A DNA stretch of 37,859 nucleotides, from NCBI GenBank assembly GCA_020431405.1, contig JAGQIK010000009.1:1-37859 (forward strand). The letters are read 5' to 3'. How positions within the stretch are numbered: the stretch's first letter is position 1; every line of letters starts with the position of its first letter. The stretch is from Myxococcales bacterium (GTDB lineage Bacteria; Myxococcota_A; Polyangia; GCA-2747355). Made by a program: the position numbers and the translations under genes. The notes beneath the pieces were generated by a model. It was not told the origin of the DNA, did not search any database, and saw nothing but the letters and a program-made list of their open reading frames with translations. Positions 7,312-14,641 of the stretch are shown here, in pieces.

Positions 7312-9204
7312 ATGGCGAGGAAGCGCAAGCGCAGGCGAACCACCGACGCCTCGGCAGCCCCCGACGAGGGCGTGCTCGTCATCGACGCCGAGCTGCCCGA
7401 GGGCGACGAGACCCTCGAGACGGCCGACTTCGAGGCGCTGCTCGAGCCTGCCGAAGCCCCCGGCGGCCCCGAGATGTACGACATCGTCGACGAGCTCGAA
7501 GCTGGCTCGGTGCCATTGGTGGACGAGGACGAGGAGACGGCCGCCGCGGCGGCGCAGGCCGAGGCCGAGATGGAGACGCCGCGGCTGCTGATCGCCATCG
7601 CCAGCGGCAAAGGCGGCGTGGGCAAGAGCCTGCTGGCGGCCAACATCGGCATCTACCTGGCGCAGCTCGGGCGCAAAGTCGTGCTCGTCGACGGCACCCT
7701 CGGCGCCGGCAACCTGCACACGATGTTGCAGGTAGACAGCCCCGACGTGTCGCTGGGCGACTTCTTCTCGCGCGACGTCGATCATCTGCGCGACGTGGTG
7801 GTCAGCACGCCGTTCGCCGGGCTGGGGCTGATCTCGGGCGTCGATGACGGCGTCACCGCCGCCAACCCGCGGCCGGCGCAAAAGAACCGCCTGCTGACGC
7901 AGCTCAGGCAGCTCAACACCGAGTACGTCATCGTCGATCTGGCGCCCGGCTGCGGCTTCAACGTCGTCGACATGTTCATCGCCGCCGACCTGCACGTGGT
8001 GGTGACGCACCCCGAGCCGACGGCCATCGAGAGCGCCTTCCGTCTCATCAAGTGCGCCTTCATGCGCAAGCTGCGCGCACTCGACAGCGCCAAGCCGCTG
8101 CTCGCCGAGATCCCCAAGGTGCCGCGCGGCATCCCATCGCCGCGCGAGCTGCTCGAGCTCGCCGGCGGCCGCGAAGCGCTGCGCGACGTGATCCGCGAGG
8201 CCATGGGCGACTTCAAGCCGCGCCTCGTCGTCAACGGCACGCGCACGCGTGAAGACCTCGAGCTCGGCCCCGCGCTGACCGTCGTCGGCCGTCGCCACCT
8301 CGGCTTGCCGCTCGACTACCTCGGCTATCTCGAGCACGACGACGCGGTGGGCGTCTCGGTGCGCCGCCGCCGCCCGCTGCAGGTCGAGTTTCCCGAGGCC
8401 AAGGTCAGCAAGGACATCGATCGCGTGGCGCGCCGCCTGCTCGGGCTCGAGAGCCACGAAAACCCGGCCTGCGCGCAGCTGCCAAAGACGCTCGAGCAGC
8501 AGAGCCACTACGAGCTGCTCGGTCTGCACCCCGGCGCCACCGAGCCCGAGATCCGCCGCGCGCACCGCCACGTGCGGCGCCTCTATCACGCGCAGTCCAA
8601 CGCCATCTTCGGCATCGTCTCGCCGGCGCACCTCGAGGCCGTGCACGAACGCATCGAGCTGGCCTACGCCACGCTGATCGATCCCGAGAAGCGCGACACG
8701 TACAGCCGTTCGTTGTTTCCCGACGGCCAGTGGCCCGAGCCATCGCAGATCCCGCCCGCCGACGCGGTGCCGCACGCAGCGCCGACGACGGCGACGTTGC
8801 GCCCGCACGTGCGCCGCGTCACCGGGCCGATGCCGCGCGCTGCGACGTCGCCGACCAACAACGAGCACGGCGACACCCTCGGCGAGCTGGTCGACGCCGA
8901 AGCGCGCCGCGCCAGCGGGCTCGAGCTGGTGGTGCAGACGCCCGACATGCCGCACTGGGGCGAGGACACCGAGTTTACCGGCGACCTGCTGCGCAAGATC
9001 CGCGAGGCCTGCGGCGTCGACCTGCGCGACGTCGCCGACCAGACGAAGATCTCGCTCAACTACCTGCGCGCCATCGAGACCGAGGACTGGAGCAGCGCCC
9101 CGGCGCCGGTCTACCTGCGCGGCTTCGTCAAGGCGATGGCGCGCTGTCTGCGCCTGCCGCCCGACCAGGTCGCGCGCACGTACATGGCGCGCTTCCCGTC
9201 ATAG
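7312..9204 (+). CDS. MinD/ParA-like ATPase fused to a J-like domain and a RodZ-like HTH domain
   Basis: 630 residues from ATG 7312 (a GTG lies one codon earlier; AGGA at about 7297 suits either). After an acidic N-terminus, residues ~95-390 form a MinD/FlhG-type P-loop ATPase: deviant Walker A SGKGGVGKS with Lys105, Walker B-like YVIVDLAPG, and HVVVTHPEPTAIESAF. Where MinD has DxDxG, this protein has D127-G-T129, so the second Asp is replaced by Thr. Residues ~408-465 resemble a J domain (HYELLGLHPGATEPEIRRAH) but HPD reads H426-A-Q. Residues ~555-630 match the RodZ-type Cro/C1 HTH (LLRKIREACGVDLRDVADQT; PVYLRGFVKAMARCLRL). No membrane helix follows. A role in positioning or cell organisation is inferred from the family. 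Confidence 0.88.
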   Translation: MARKRKRRRTTDASAAPDEGVLVIDAELPEGDETLETADFEALLEPAEAPGGPEMYDIVDELEAGSVPLVDEDEETAAAAAQAEAEMETPRLLIAIASGKGGVGKSLLAANIGIYLAQLGRKVVLVDGTLGAGNLHTMLQVDSPDVSLGDFFSRDVDHLRDVVVSTPFAGLGLISGVDDGVTAANPRPAQKNRLLTQLRQLNTEYVIVDLAPGCGFNVVDMFIAADLHVVVTHPEPTAIESAFRLIKCAFMRKLRALDSAKPLLAEIPKVPRGIPSPRELLELAGGREALRDVIREAMGDFKPRLVVNGTRTREDLELGPALTVVGRRHLGLPLDYLGYLEHDDAVGVSVRRRRPLQVEFPEAKVSKDIDRVARRLLGLESHENPACAQLPKTLEQQSHYELLGLHPGATEPEIRRAHRHVRRLYHAQSNAIFGIVSPAHLEAVHERIELAYATLIDPEKRDTYSRSLFPDGQWPEPSQIPPADAVPHAAPTTATLRPHVRRVTGPMPRAATSPTNNEHGDTLGELVDAEARRASGLELVVQTPDMPHWGEDTEFTGDLLRKIREACGVDLRDVADQTKISLNYLRAIETEDWSSAPAPVYLRGFVKAMARCLRLPPDQVARTYMARFPS

Positions 9205-9353
9205 CAGCCGGCGCGGCCGTGCAAACAACAGTGCGCGTATTTCGGTCGGTGTGCTAGCCGGCGCGCGCGCTGGTCGCGATCCGCACGCGATCATCGTCTC
9301 GCGCACAAACGACCGAGATCACGACCGACAGCGCTGGATCCTCCTTCGGCACA

Positions 9354-9390
9354 GCCGTTGCTCTAACGGCGAGCGCGACTCTCAAGGAGG
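9354..9390 (+). promoter_or_regulatory. leader hairpin and strong ribosome-binding site
   Basis: A perfect 6-bp stem (GCCGTT 9354-9359 / AACGGC 9365-9370) precedes AAGGAGG at 9384-9390, which sits 7 bases before ATG 9398. This Shine-Dalgarno site decides the start, since the frame is open back to 9251. It is one of only three near-perfect sites in the window. Confidence 0.6.
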
Positions 9391-9397
9391 ATTAGAG

Positions 9398-9946
9398 ATG
9401 AACCCGACGCTACTTCGTCGACTCGCTATCACAGGGACGCTCGCCACCTTGCTGGTGATGGGCACGATCACGACTTCGCACGCGGAGCCGACGCGTGGTC
9501 GCAGCCTTCGCGGGCGCGCCACGCGCACGCTGCGCCGTGGCCTTCGCAACGGCCGCAGCTTCATGCGCCAGCACAAGGGCAAGATCATCGTCGGCGGCGC
9601 GGCGGCGCTCGGCTTCGCCGTCGGCACGGCGGGCATCGGACCGACCGCTGCCTTCGTCGGCGGCGCGCTGGTCGGCGCGGCCAAGGTCGTCGGCGCCGTC
9701 GCCGCGACCAAGATCTCGCTCGGCGGCGTCGCTGCCGGACTCGCCGCTGGACGCGCAGCGCACGTCGTGTCGAGCAAGCCGCAAGGCACCAGCGCCTTCA
9801 AGGCGCTCAAGAACGACGCGAAGCACAACTGGTTCGGCTTGAAGGGCCTCTTCAGCCGCGGCAACAGCCATCAACAGGCGCCCGCCGCGGTCGTGCCGCA
9901 GGCCGAGCACGTCGGCGCGCCCATCGACGTCGCGCCGCACCAGTAG
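9398..9946 (+). CDS. small exported Arg-rich, Gly/Ala-zipper protein (paralogue 1)
   Basis: 182 residues with a Sec signal peptide (residues 1-29, hydrophobic core ITGTLATLLVMGTITTSHA, cleavage after SHA). The mature part starts very basic (GRSLRGRATRTLRRGLRNGR), then has about 70 residues of Gly/Ala/Val-rich, weakly hydrophobic sequence with glycine-zipper spacing (IIVGGAAALGFAVGTAGIGP; FVGGALVGAAKVVGAVAATK), then a short conserved tail, FKALKNDAKHNWFGLKGLFS. The tail and an ATK(I/L) block recur in the protein encoded at 11560-12231, so the two are paralogues. No known family is recognised. A periplasmic or outer-membrane-associated structural or membrane-active role is possible. It converges on the His-Cys lipoprotein gene with 23 bases between stops. 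Confidence 0.8.
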   Translation: MNPTLLRRLAITGTLATLLVMGTITTSHAEPTRGRSLRGRATRTLRRGLRNGRSFMRQHKGKIIVGGAAALGFAVGTAGIGPTAAFVGGALVGAAKVVGAVAATKISLGGVAAGLAAGRAAHVVSSKPQGTSAFKALKNDAKHNWFGLKGLFSRGNSHQQAPAAVVPQAEHVGAPIDVAPHQ

Positions 9947-9973
9947 TAGCGAGCGCTAGATCGATCGCGCTAC
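9946..9973. terminator. possible bidirectional hairpin between convergent genes
   Basis: GTAGCG (9946-9951) pairs with CGCTAC (9968-9973) around a self-complementary AGCGCT. It sits between the stops of two converging genes but has no T run, so only a weak call is possible. Confidence 0.25.
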
Positions 9974-11277
9974 GGCCGAGGCGGCGACCACGCGTTGTCG
10001 CGCACGCCGGCTGCACCGTACAGCACGCCTCGGTCCATGGCGTCCATCGCCTTGACGATCGAGAGCCAGTCCGGCGCGTCGGCGTCGCGGCCCGCGTTGA
10101 CCGCTTCGATGCCGGTGAGCAGGCGGCGGATCAGCGGCTCGAAAGTGCGCGCCGAGTACGAGACCCAGCCCGACTCGACGTTGGCGAGGAAGTCGGACGT
10201 CTTCCAGCCGGTGGGATCGCTGTCGGGTGACAGCTGCGCCTTGGCGCGGAACACCTGCCGCGCGTAGTAGCTGTAGTTGCGGCAGCTGTTCATCGAGATG
10301 ATCTGGTAGTCGCTGCGGTAGGCGCTGACCTCGGTGAGGTAGTCGGTGGTGCCGTAGCTCGAGTGGCCGTGATAGAAGACGAGCTGGTACTCGCCGAGCA
10401 CCTCGTGGAAACGATAGGCGCCGGGATAGAGATCGATCTCGATCTCGACCCCATCGCCGGCGAGCGTGTAGCGCTTGACGCCTCGCTCGAGCTCGGTGGG
10501 CTCGAGCCCGAGGCGGCTCTCCATCACGTTGACCAGCGTGTCGTGGGCCTCGCCAGCGAGCACCGCCGCGCGAAAGCCCTTCTTGCCGGCGCCACGGTCG
10601 CCGAGAAGCTGGTCGTACTCGGGCCACGCGGGCTTCTGCACGTGCACGCGCAGCAGCTTGATCTGCCCCTGCTGCATCTCGATCTTGCAGATCGGCTCGC
10701 CGTCGGCGTTCGTCTTGTCCGGCGCGAAGTAGTAGTAGTACTTGTAGTCGGCGAGGGCGTAGGGCGACCAGTCCTTGGCGCAGTCTTCGCCAGCGCGGCC
10801 GTAGACGTCGATGGGATCGAGTGGCAGCGGGATCAAAAACTCGCGCTCGGCGATCTGGTCGATGCTGGTCTTGGGCGCGCGGCCGTGGGTCTCGGCGACC
10901 ATGTCGATCTGCGCCCTGTAGCGCAGCGTCACCACGCCGTCGTTCTGCTCGGCGCTCAGCACCTCGGCGCTCTGCGCGAGCTGGTTCACGTGATAGCCGT
11001 GCGCCTTCATCGAGTTCTTTGCGAACTTGAGCTGATCGTCGATGAGCTCGAGCTGCAGCTTGGCGTTGGTGGCGAGATCTTCGTACCTGCCGCTGGCCGC
11101 GCGCACGATGGTCGACGTCAGCTCGCCGTCGATCTCGTAGGTCGTCGACGAGACCCAGGCCGTGTCGCTCTTGCCGCCGCCGCCGGTGTTGTTGCTGCTC
11201 GCGCCGTCACCAGATCCGCAGGCGGTCGCCGCTGTTGCTGCCAGCAGCAGGGTCGCCGGCCATCGAATCCATCTCAT
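9970..11277 (-). CDS. lipoprotein with gingipain/caspase-like (clan CD) His-Gly...Cys signature
   Basis: 435 residues from ATG 11277, chosen because GGAGTG precedes it and because it yields a proper lipoprotein signal: basic start, LLLAATAATAC, lipid-attached Cys20, then a Ser/Gly/Asn linker. The frame is open further upstream, but that extension would bury the signal. In the C-terminal half, VFYHGHSSYGTTDYL (His303-Gly304) is followed by YQIISMNSCRNYSYY (Cys332). A His-Gly then strand then Ser-Cys order with about 30 residues between is the dyad pattern of clan CD cysteine peptidases (gingipain C25, caspase-like). Overall family similarity was not recognised, so activity is inferred. It lies between two genes for paralogous exported proteins, possible substrates or partners. 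Confidence 0.8.
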   Translation of the reverse strand: MRWIRWPATLLLAATAATACGSGDGASSNNTGGGGKSDTAWVSSTTYEIDGELTSTIVRAASGRYEDLATNAKLQLELIDDQLKFAKNSMKAHGYHVNQLAQSAEVLSAEQNDGVVTLRYRAQIDMVAETHGRAPKTSIDQIAEREFLIPLPLDPIDVYGRAGEDCAKDWSPYALADYKYYYYFAPDKTNADGEPICKIEMQQGQIKLLRVHVQKPAWPEYDQLLGDRGAGKKGFRAAVLAGEAHDTLVNVMESRLGLEPTELERGVKRYTLAGDGVEIEIDLYPGAYRFHEVLGEYQLVFYHGHSSYGTTDYLTEVSAYRSDYQIISMNSCRNYSYYARQVFRAKAQLSPDSDPTGWKTSDFLANVESGWVSYSARTFEPLIRRLLTGIEAVNAGRDADAPDWLSIVKAMDAMDRGVLYGAAGVRDNAWSPPRP

Positions 11278-11358
11278 CACCACACTCCGTTCGCTCCCGA
11301 AGGCGCTCTCGTCAGTGCAAACAGCAGTCCGCGCGCAGGCGGGCGCCAAACGCACGAA

Positions 11359-11414
11359 AGCGCGTCGGAGACGCGCTGTGCAAAACGTCCCGCGGCCACT
11401 TACGTGGCCGCGGG
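11359..11414 (-). terminator. tandem hairpins, likely terminator after paralogue 2
   Basis: Read on the minus strand, a perfect 11-bp stem with a 4-base loop (CCCGCGGCCAC / GTGGCCGCGGG, 11414-11389) is followed by ACGTTTTG, then by a second perfect 8-bp stem (AGCGCGTC / GACGCGCT, 11377-11359). It lies about 145 bases after the stop at 11560 and about 80 bases before the lipoprotein start at 11277. It could end the first transcript or act in the second gene's leader. Confidence 0.6.
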
Positions 11415-11559
11415 TCTCTCGTAATTTCGAATCGGGGATCAGATAGCGGGGTGCGCGTGGTGGCGGCATCGCTTCCGCCGGTGGTCGAGGGGATTCCTCG
11501 ATGCCGCTATGTCTCCACGCACTGGGCGTCCGGCGATCGCCCTGCTGTCAGGCGACTGC

Positions 11560-12231
11560 TTACTGCTGCTGGTCGAAGTTCAGCTCGAGCTGCTGGTTGG
11601 CCGCCGGAGCCTTGTCCTTGCGACCGCTCCAGAGCGCCTTGAGGCCGAAGCCGCCCTTGGCGTCCGACTTGAACTGCTGCCACATGGTGTTGCCGTTGGC
11701 CTTCGCGCGCGCCTTGTACTTGGACGCGCCGTAGATGCCAGCGCCCGCGGCGACGGCGTGGCCGACGGTCAGCTTGGTGGCCATCACGGCGCCGATGGCT
11801 TTGCCGGTGGCGACGACGCCAGTGGCGACTGCGGTGGCGCCCGCGGCGAGGATCGGAGCGGCCTTCGCGGCGGCAGCGCCCACGACGGGGTTGGTCACGG
11901 CGAGGCCGAGGATCACGCCGCCGGCGATCGCTTTGCCCGGGTTCTTCGCGACCCAGTGCAGGCCGTCTTTGCCCTTCTGGACGATCTTGTTGCCGGCCGC
12001 TTTGAGCGTGCCTTTGATGCCGTGCTCGCCGACGAAGCTGCGAGCGTTGGAGATGCGATTGGAGACGTTGCTGCGCGCGCGGCTAAGGCCGCGGCCCATG
12101 CTCTGGCCCATGCTGCGCACGCGTCCGCGGAATCCGCCGCCGGCGAGGGCGGGGCCGCTGGTCACGACGAGTAGACCGAAGGTGGCGACGGTGGCGAGAA
12201 ACAGGCTCGTGCGATTCGTGCGGGTCGTCAT
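11560..12231 (-). CDS. small exported Arg/Lys-rich, Gly/Ala-zipper protein (paralogue 2)
   Basis: 223 residues from ATG 12231, fixed by AGGAGG at 12243-12238. Signal peptide residues 1-30 (SLFLATVATFGLLVVTSGPALA). The mature start is GGGFRGRVRSMGQSMGRGLS, then a basic helix-like stretch (KGTLKAAGNKIVQKGKDGLH), a long Gly/Ala-zipper hydrophobic region (AIAGGVILGLAVTNPVVGAA; ILAAGATAVATGVVATGKAI), and a tail FKSDAKGGFGLKALWSGRKD. Block order, the ATK block and this tail match the protein at 9398-9946, so they are duplicates that have diverged strongly. Same strand as, and upstream of, the His-Cys lipoprotein gene but separated by strong hairpins. Function unknown; the strong ribosome site suggests abundant product. 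Confidence 0.8.
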   Translation of the reverse strand: MTTRTNRTSLFLATVATFGLLVVTSGPALAGGGFRGRVRSMGQSMGRGLSRARSNVSNRISNARSFVGEHGIKGTLKAAGNKIVQKGKDGLHWVAKNPGKAIAGGVILGLAVTNPVVGAAAAKAAPILAAGATAVATGVVATGKAIGAVMATKLTVGHAVAAGAGIYGASKYKARAKANGNTMWQQFKSDAKGGFGLKALWSGRKDKAPAANQQLELNFDQQQ

Positions 12232-12352
12232 TGGAATCCTCCTCATTGCGACTCTGCGTGTGCATACAGCACGTTGCATGCCCAACTCGGATCCACCCCC
12301 GATCCCTTGAAATCACTACGAAAGCATCTGATGGTCAGTTCTTGGCCAGTGG

Positions 12353-13357
12353 CTATCGCGGTTGCCGATCGGCAGGCGCCGCTGCCGTCCGCGTGGCCGA
12401 TTTTGAACAGTGCAGTAGCCGGCGGCGGGCGATCGCGGCGGCCATCTGCAGCGCCGCGACCATGCTCTCGGGTCGCGCGACACCCCGGCCGGCGATATCG
12501 CGGGCGCTGCCGTGCGCCGGCGAGGTGCGCACGAACGGCAGGCCCAGCGTCACGTTCACGCCGTCGTCGCGATGCACCATCTTGAACGGGATCAACCCCT
12601 GGTCGTGGGTGCATGTCACCACGGCATGACAGCCGTCCTCGCGCACACGCGCGAAGAACGCGTCGGCGGGCAGCGGGCCAACCAGCTCGGCGCCCACGCC
12701 AGAGCGGCTCAGCTGCTCGCGCGCGGCAGCGATCTGCGGCGTCATGACGCGCTGCTCCTCGTCGCCGAGCATGCCGTCCTCGCCGGCGTGCGGGTTGAGC
12801 CCGGTGATCACCACCCGCGGCCGCGCCACGGCGAAGTCCTGCTGCAGCGCGCGCACGATCAATAGCAGCGTGGCGGCGATGTCGACCTCGGCGAGCGCCG
12901 CCGGTGCGCCGGCGAGCGGCACGTGCCCGGTGAGCGGCACCACGCGCAGCCACGGCCCGGCGAGCATCATCGCGTGCTCGCTGGCGCCGCCGCGCTGCGC
13001 CAGGTATTCGGTGTGGCCGGGAAACGCGAACCCGGCGGCGGCCGCCGCGCTCTTGGTGATCGGCGCCGTGCAGAGCGCGTCCGCCTCGCCGGCGAGCACT
13101 GCGTCTACCGCGCGCTCGAGCGCCCGCACCTGGCGCGCGCCAGCGCTCGGCTCGGCTGGGAGCTCGTCGTCGCAGTCGCGCAGCGTGGTGCCTGCCGGCA
13201 GCGTGAGGCCGAGCTGCGCCTCGAGCTCGGCAAACACGCGCGCGCTGCCGTAGACCGTGATCGCGCTCGCATCGAGGGCCGCGGCCTGCAGCGCGCGCAC
13301 CGTGATCTCGGGGCCGATGCCGGCCGGGTCTCCCATGCTGATGGCGATGCGCGTCAC
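12353..13357 (-). CDS. pdxA: 4-hydroxythreonine-4-phosphate dehydrogenase PdxA
   Basis: 334 residues, the usual PdxA length, from GTG 13357 with AAGGG about 8 bases upstream. It catalyses NAD-dependent oxidation of 4-phosphohydroxy-L-threonine in the DXP-dependent pyridoxal-phosphate pathway, giving the product that PdxJ uses. Family motifs: ISMGDPAGIGPEI at the N-terminus, CTAPITKSAAAAAGFAFPGHTEYLA (substrate and metal His), LTGHVPLA, ITGLNPHAGEDGMLG, CTHDQGLIPFKM and LPFVRTSPAHGSARDIAGRG. All metal-binding positions I can recognise are kept. The last residues (RLLHCSKSATRTAAAPADRQ) are a basic tail. Only 28 bases separate its start from the divergent DUF3108 gene, so the promoters must overlap or lie inside coding sequence. 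Confidence 0.95.
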   Translation of the reverse strand: MTRIAISMGDPAGIGPEITVRALQAAALDASAITVYGSARVFAELEAQLGLTLPAGTTLRDCDDELPAEPSAGARQVRALERAVDAVLAGEADALCTAPITKSAAAAAGFAFPGHTEYLAQRGGASEHAMMLAGPWLRVVPLTGHVPLAGAPAALAEVDIAATLLLIVRALQQDFAVARPRVVITGLNPHAGEDGMLGDEEQRVMTPQIAAAREQLSRSGVGAELVGPLPADAFFARVREDGCHAVVTCTHDQGLIPFKMVHRDDGVNVTLGLPFVRTSPAHGSARDIAGRGVARPESMVAALQMAAAIARRRLLHCSKSATRTAAAPADRQPR

Positions 13358-13385
13358 GTCGGCTACCCTTACCACAGGACAGGAA

Positions 13386-14609
13386 GTGAACAATCCCCGT
13401 GCAACGAGCGTCGTAGCCAGCGTGAAGGGTCCCCTGCTCTTGGCGCTCGCGCTGCTGCTGCTCGGCACCGACGCGCACGCCGACCGCTTCGAGCGCCTGC
13501 TCGACGATGTCGTGCCGCGCGCCCTGCGCCGCGCCGCCGACCGGCTCGCGCGCGCACAGCGTGCCTACGAGCCGCGCGCGAAGCGTGGCTATTATCCGTT
13601 CGGACACTGGAGCAGGTCGCGCCGTCGACGCGTTGTAGCCCTGCGCCGCCGCAACGTACAGCAGCGCATGCGCCGCATCATCGCGATGCACCGCGCACGC
13701 ATCGCGCGCCGTCGCCGCGCGCGGCTGCTCTCGCTGCGCGCGCGCGCGCCGCGCCCCAAGGTCGTGCTCGATCGGCGGCGCCTCACCGGCTGGGGCCCGG
13801 GCGAAGCGATGACGCACGAGGTGCGCATCGGCGGCATCGAGACCGCGCGCTCGGCCATCGCCGTCGGCAACATCGGCGGCACCGGCGGCGCGCGCACGAT
13901 CAAGGTGCGCGCGCGCGGCGAGACGATCCCCTTCATCAGCGTGCTCTACCGCATGCGCGAGGACCTCGTCTCGCACCTCGAGATCGCCGGGCTGCGCCCG
14001 TTGAAGACCACCTCCAAGCGCCAGGTGCGCAGCGCGACGCGCCTGCTGACCACCACGCACCAGACCAGGCCCCGCGACCTCACGCGGCTCGACATCCGCC
14101 GCGGCAAGCGGCGCTGGCTGGCGCGCTACTACATGCGCTGGCACCTCTTCGACACCATCGGCGCGCTCTACCACCTGCGCTCCACGCCGCTTCGCCTCGG
14201 CAAGCGCATCGTCCTGCCCGTCTTGTCGGGCACCGCGCTCTACCGCGTCGAGCTGCGCGTCAGCAAGCGCGAGCGCGTGCGCAGCAAGCTCGGCGTGCTC
14301 GACTGCTGGCGGCTAGACGGTCAAGCCGTGCGCATGCTCTCCGATGGACGCGCCTACCCGCGCCGCAAGCCGCGCGCCGTGACCTTCTGGCTGAGCGCCG
14401 ACCGCCGCCGCCTGCCCGTCAGGATCGCCGGCCGCAGCAAGATCGGCTGGATCGATGCGCTGATCAGCAGCTACCGGCCCCCCCGCCAGGCGCTCGCCCT
14501 GCGACCGCTGCTGCCCGCTCCGGTGACGCTCCAAACGCTCCAAACGCCGCGCAAAGCGAAGCCGCGCGTGCAGGTACGCCCTCGCCCGCCTGGGCGCCGA
14601 GAGCGCTAG
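13386..14609 (+). CDS. exported DUF3108-type protein with Arg-rich N-terminal region
   Basis: 407 residues from GTG 13386 (AGGAC just upstream); an alternative GTG at 13422 would also keep the signal peptide. Signal: SVKGPLLLALALLLLGTDAHA, cleaved before DRFERL. The next ~100 residues are extremely Arg-rich (RSRRRRVVALRRRNVQQRMRR; ARIARRRRARLLSLRARAPR), unusual for an exported protein. The C-terminal half fits DUF3108: FDTIGALYHLRSTPLRLGKR, GTALYRVELRVSKRERVRSK, CWRL, VTFWLSADRRRLPVRIAGRS, then GWIDALISSY. DUF3108 proteins are periplasmic or outer-membrane-associated beta-rich proteins of uncertain role. It is followed after 32 bases by clpX on the same strand. Confidence 0.8.
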   Translation: MNNPRATSVVASVKGPLLLALALLLLGTDAHADRFERLLDDVVPRALRRAADRLARAQRAYEPRAKRGYYPFGHWSRSRRRRVVALRRRNVQQRMRRIIAMHRARIARRRRARLLSLRARAPRPKVVLDRRRLTGWGPGEAMTHEVRIGGIETARSAIAVGNIGGTGGARTIKVRARGETIPFISVLYRMREDLVSHLEIAGLRPLKTTSKRQVRSATRLLTTTHQTRPRDLTRLDIRRGKRRWLARYYMRWHLFDTIGALYHLRSTPLRLGKRIVLPVLSGTALYRVELRVSKRERVRSKLGVLDCWRLDGQAVRMLSDGRAYPRRKPRAVTFWLSADRRRLPVRIAGRSKIGWIDALISSYRPPRQALALRPLLPAPVTLQTLQTPRKAKPRVQVRPRPPGRRER

Positions 14610-14641
14610 CTTCCGCGTTCAGGCAGTGCAACAATAATTGC

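Noticed and set aside
7221-7847. A plus-strand frame starting before the MinD-like gene
   Set aside because: It is out of frame with the conserved P-loop ATPase, and its product is Arg/Gly/Ala-rich noise.
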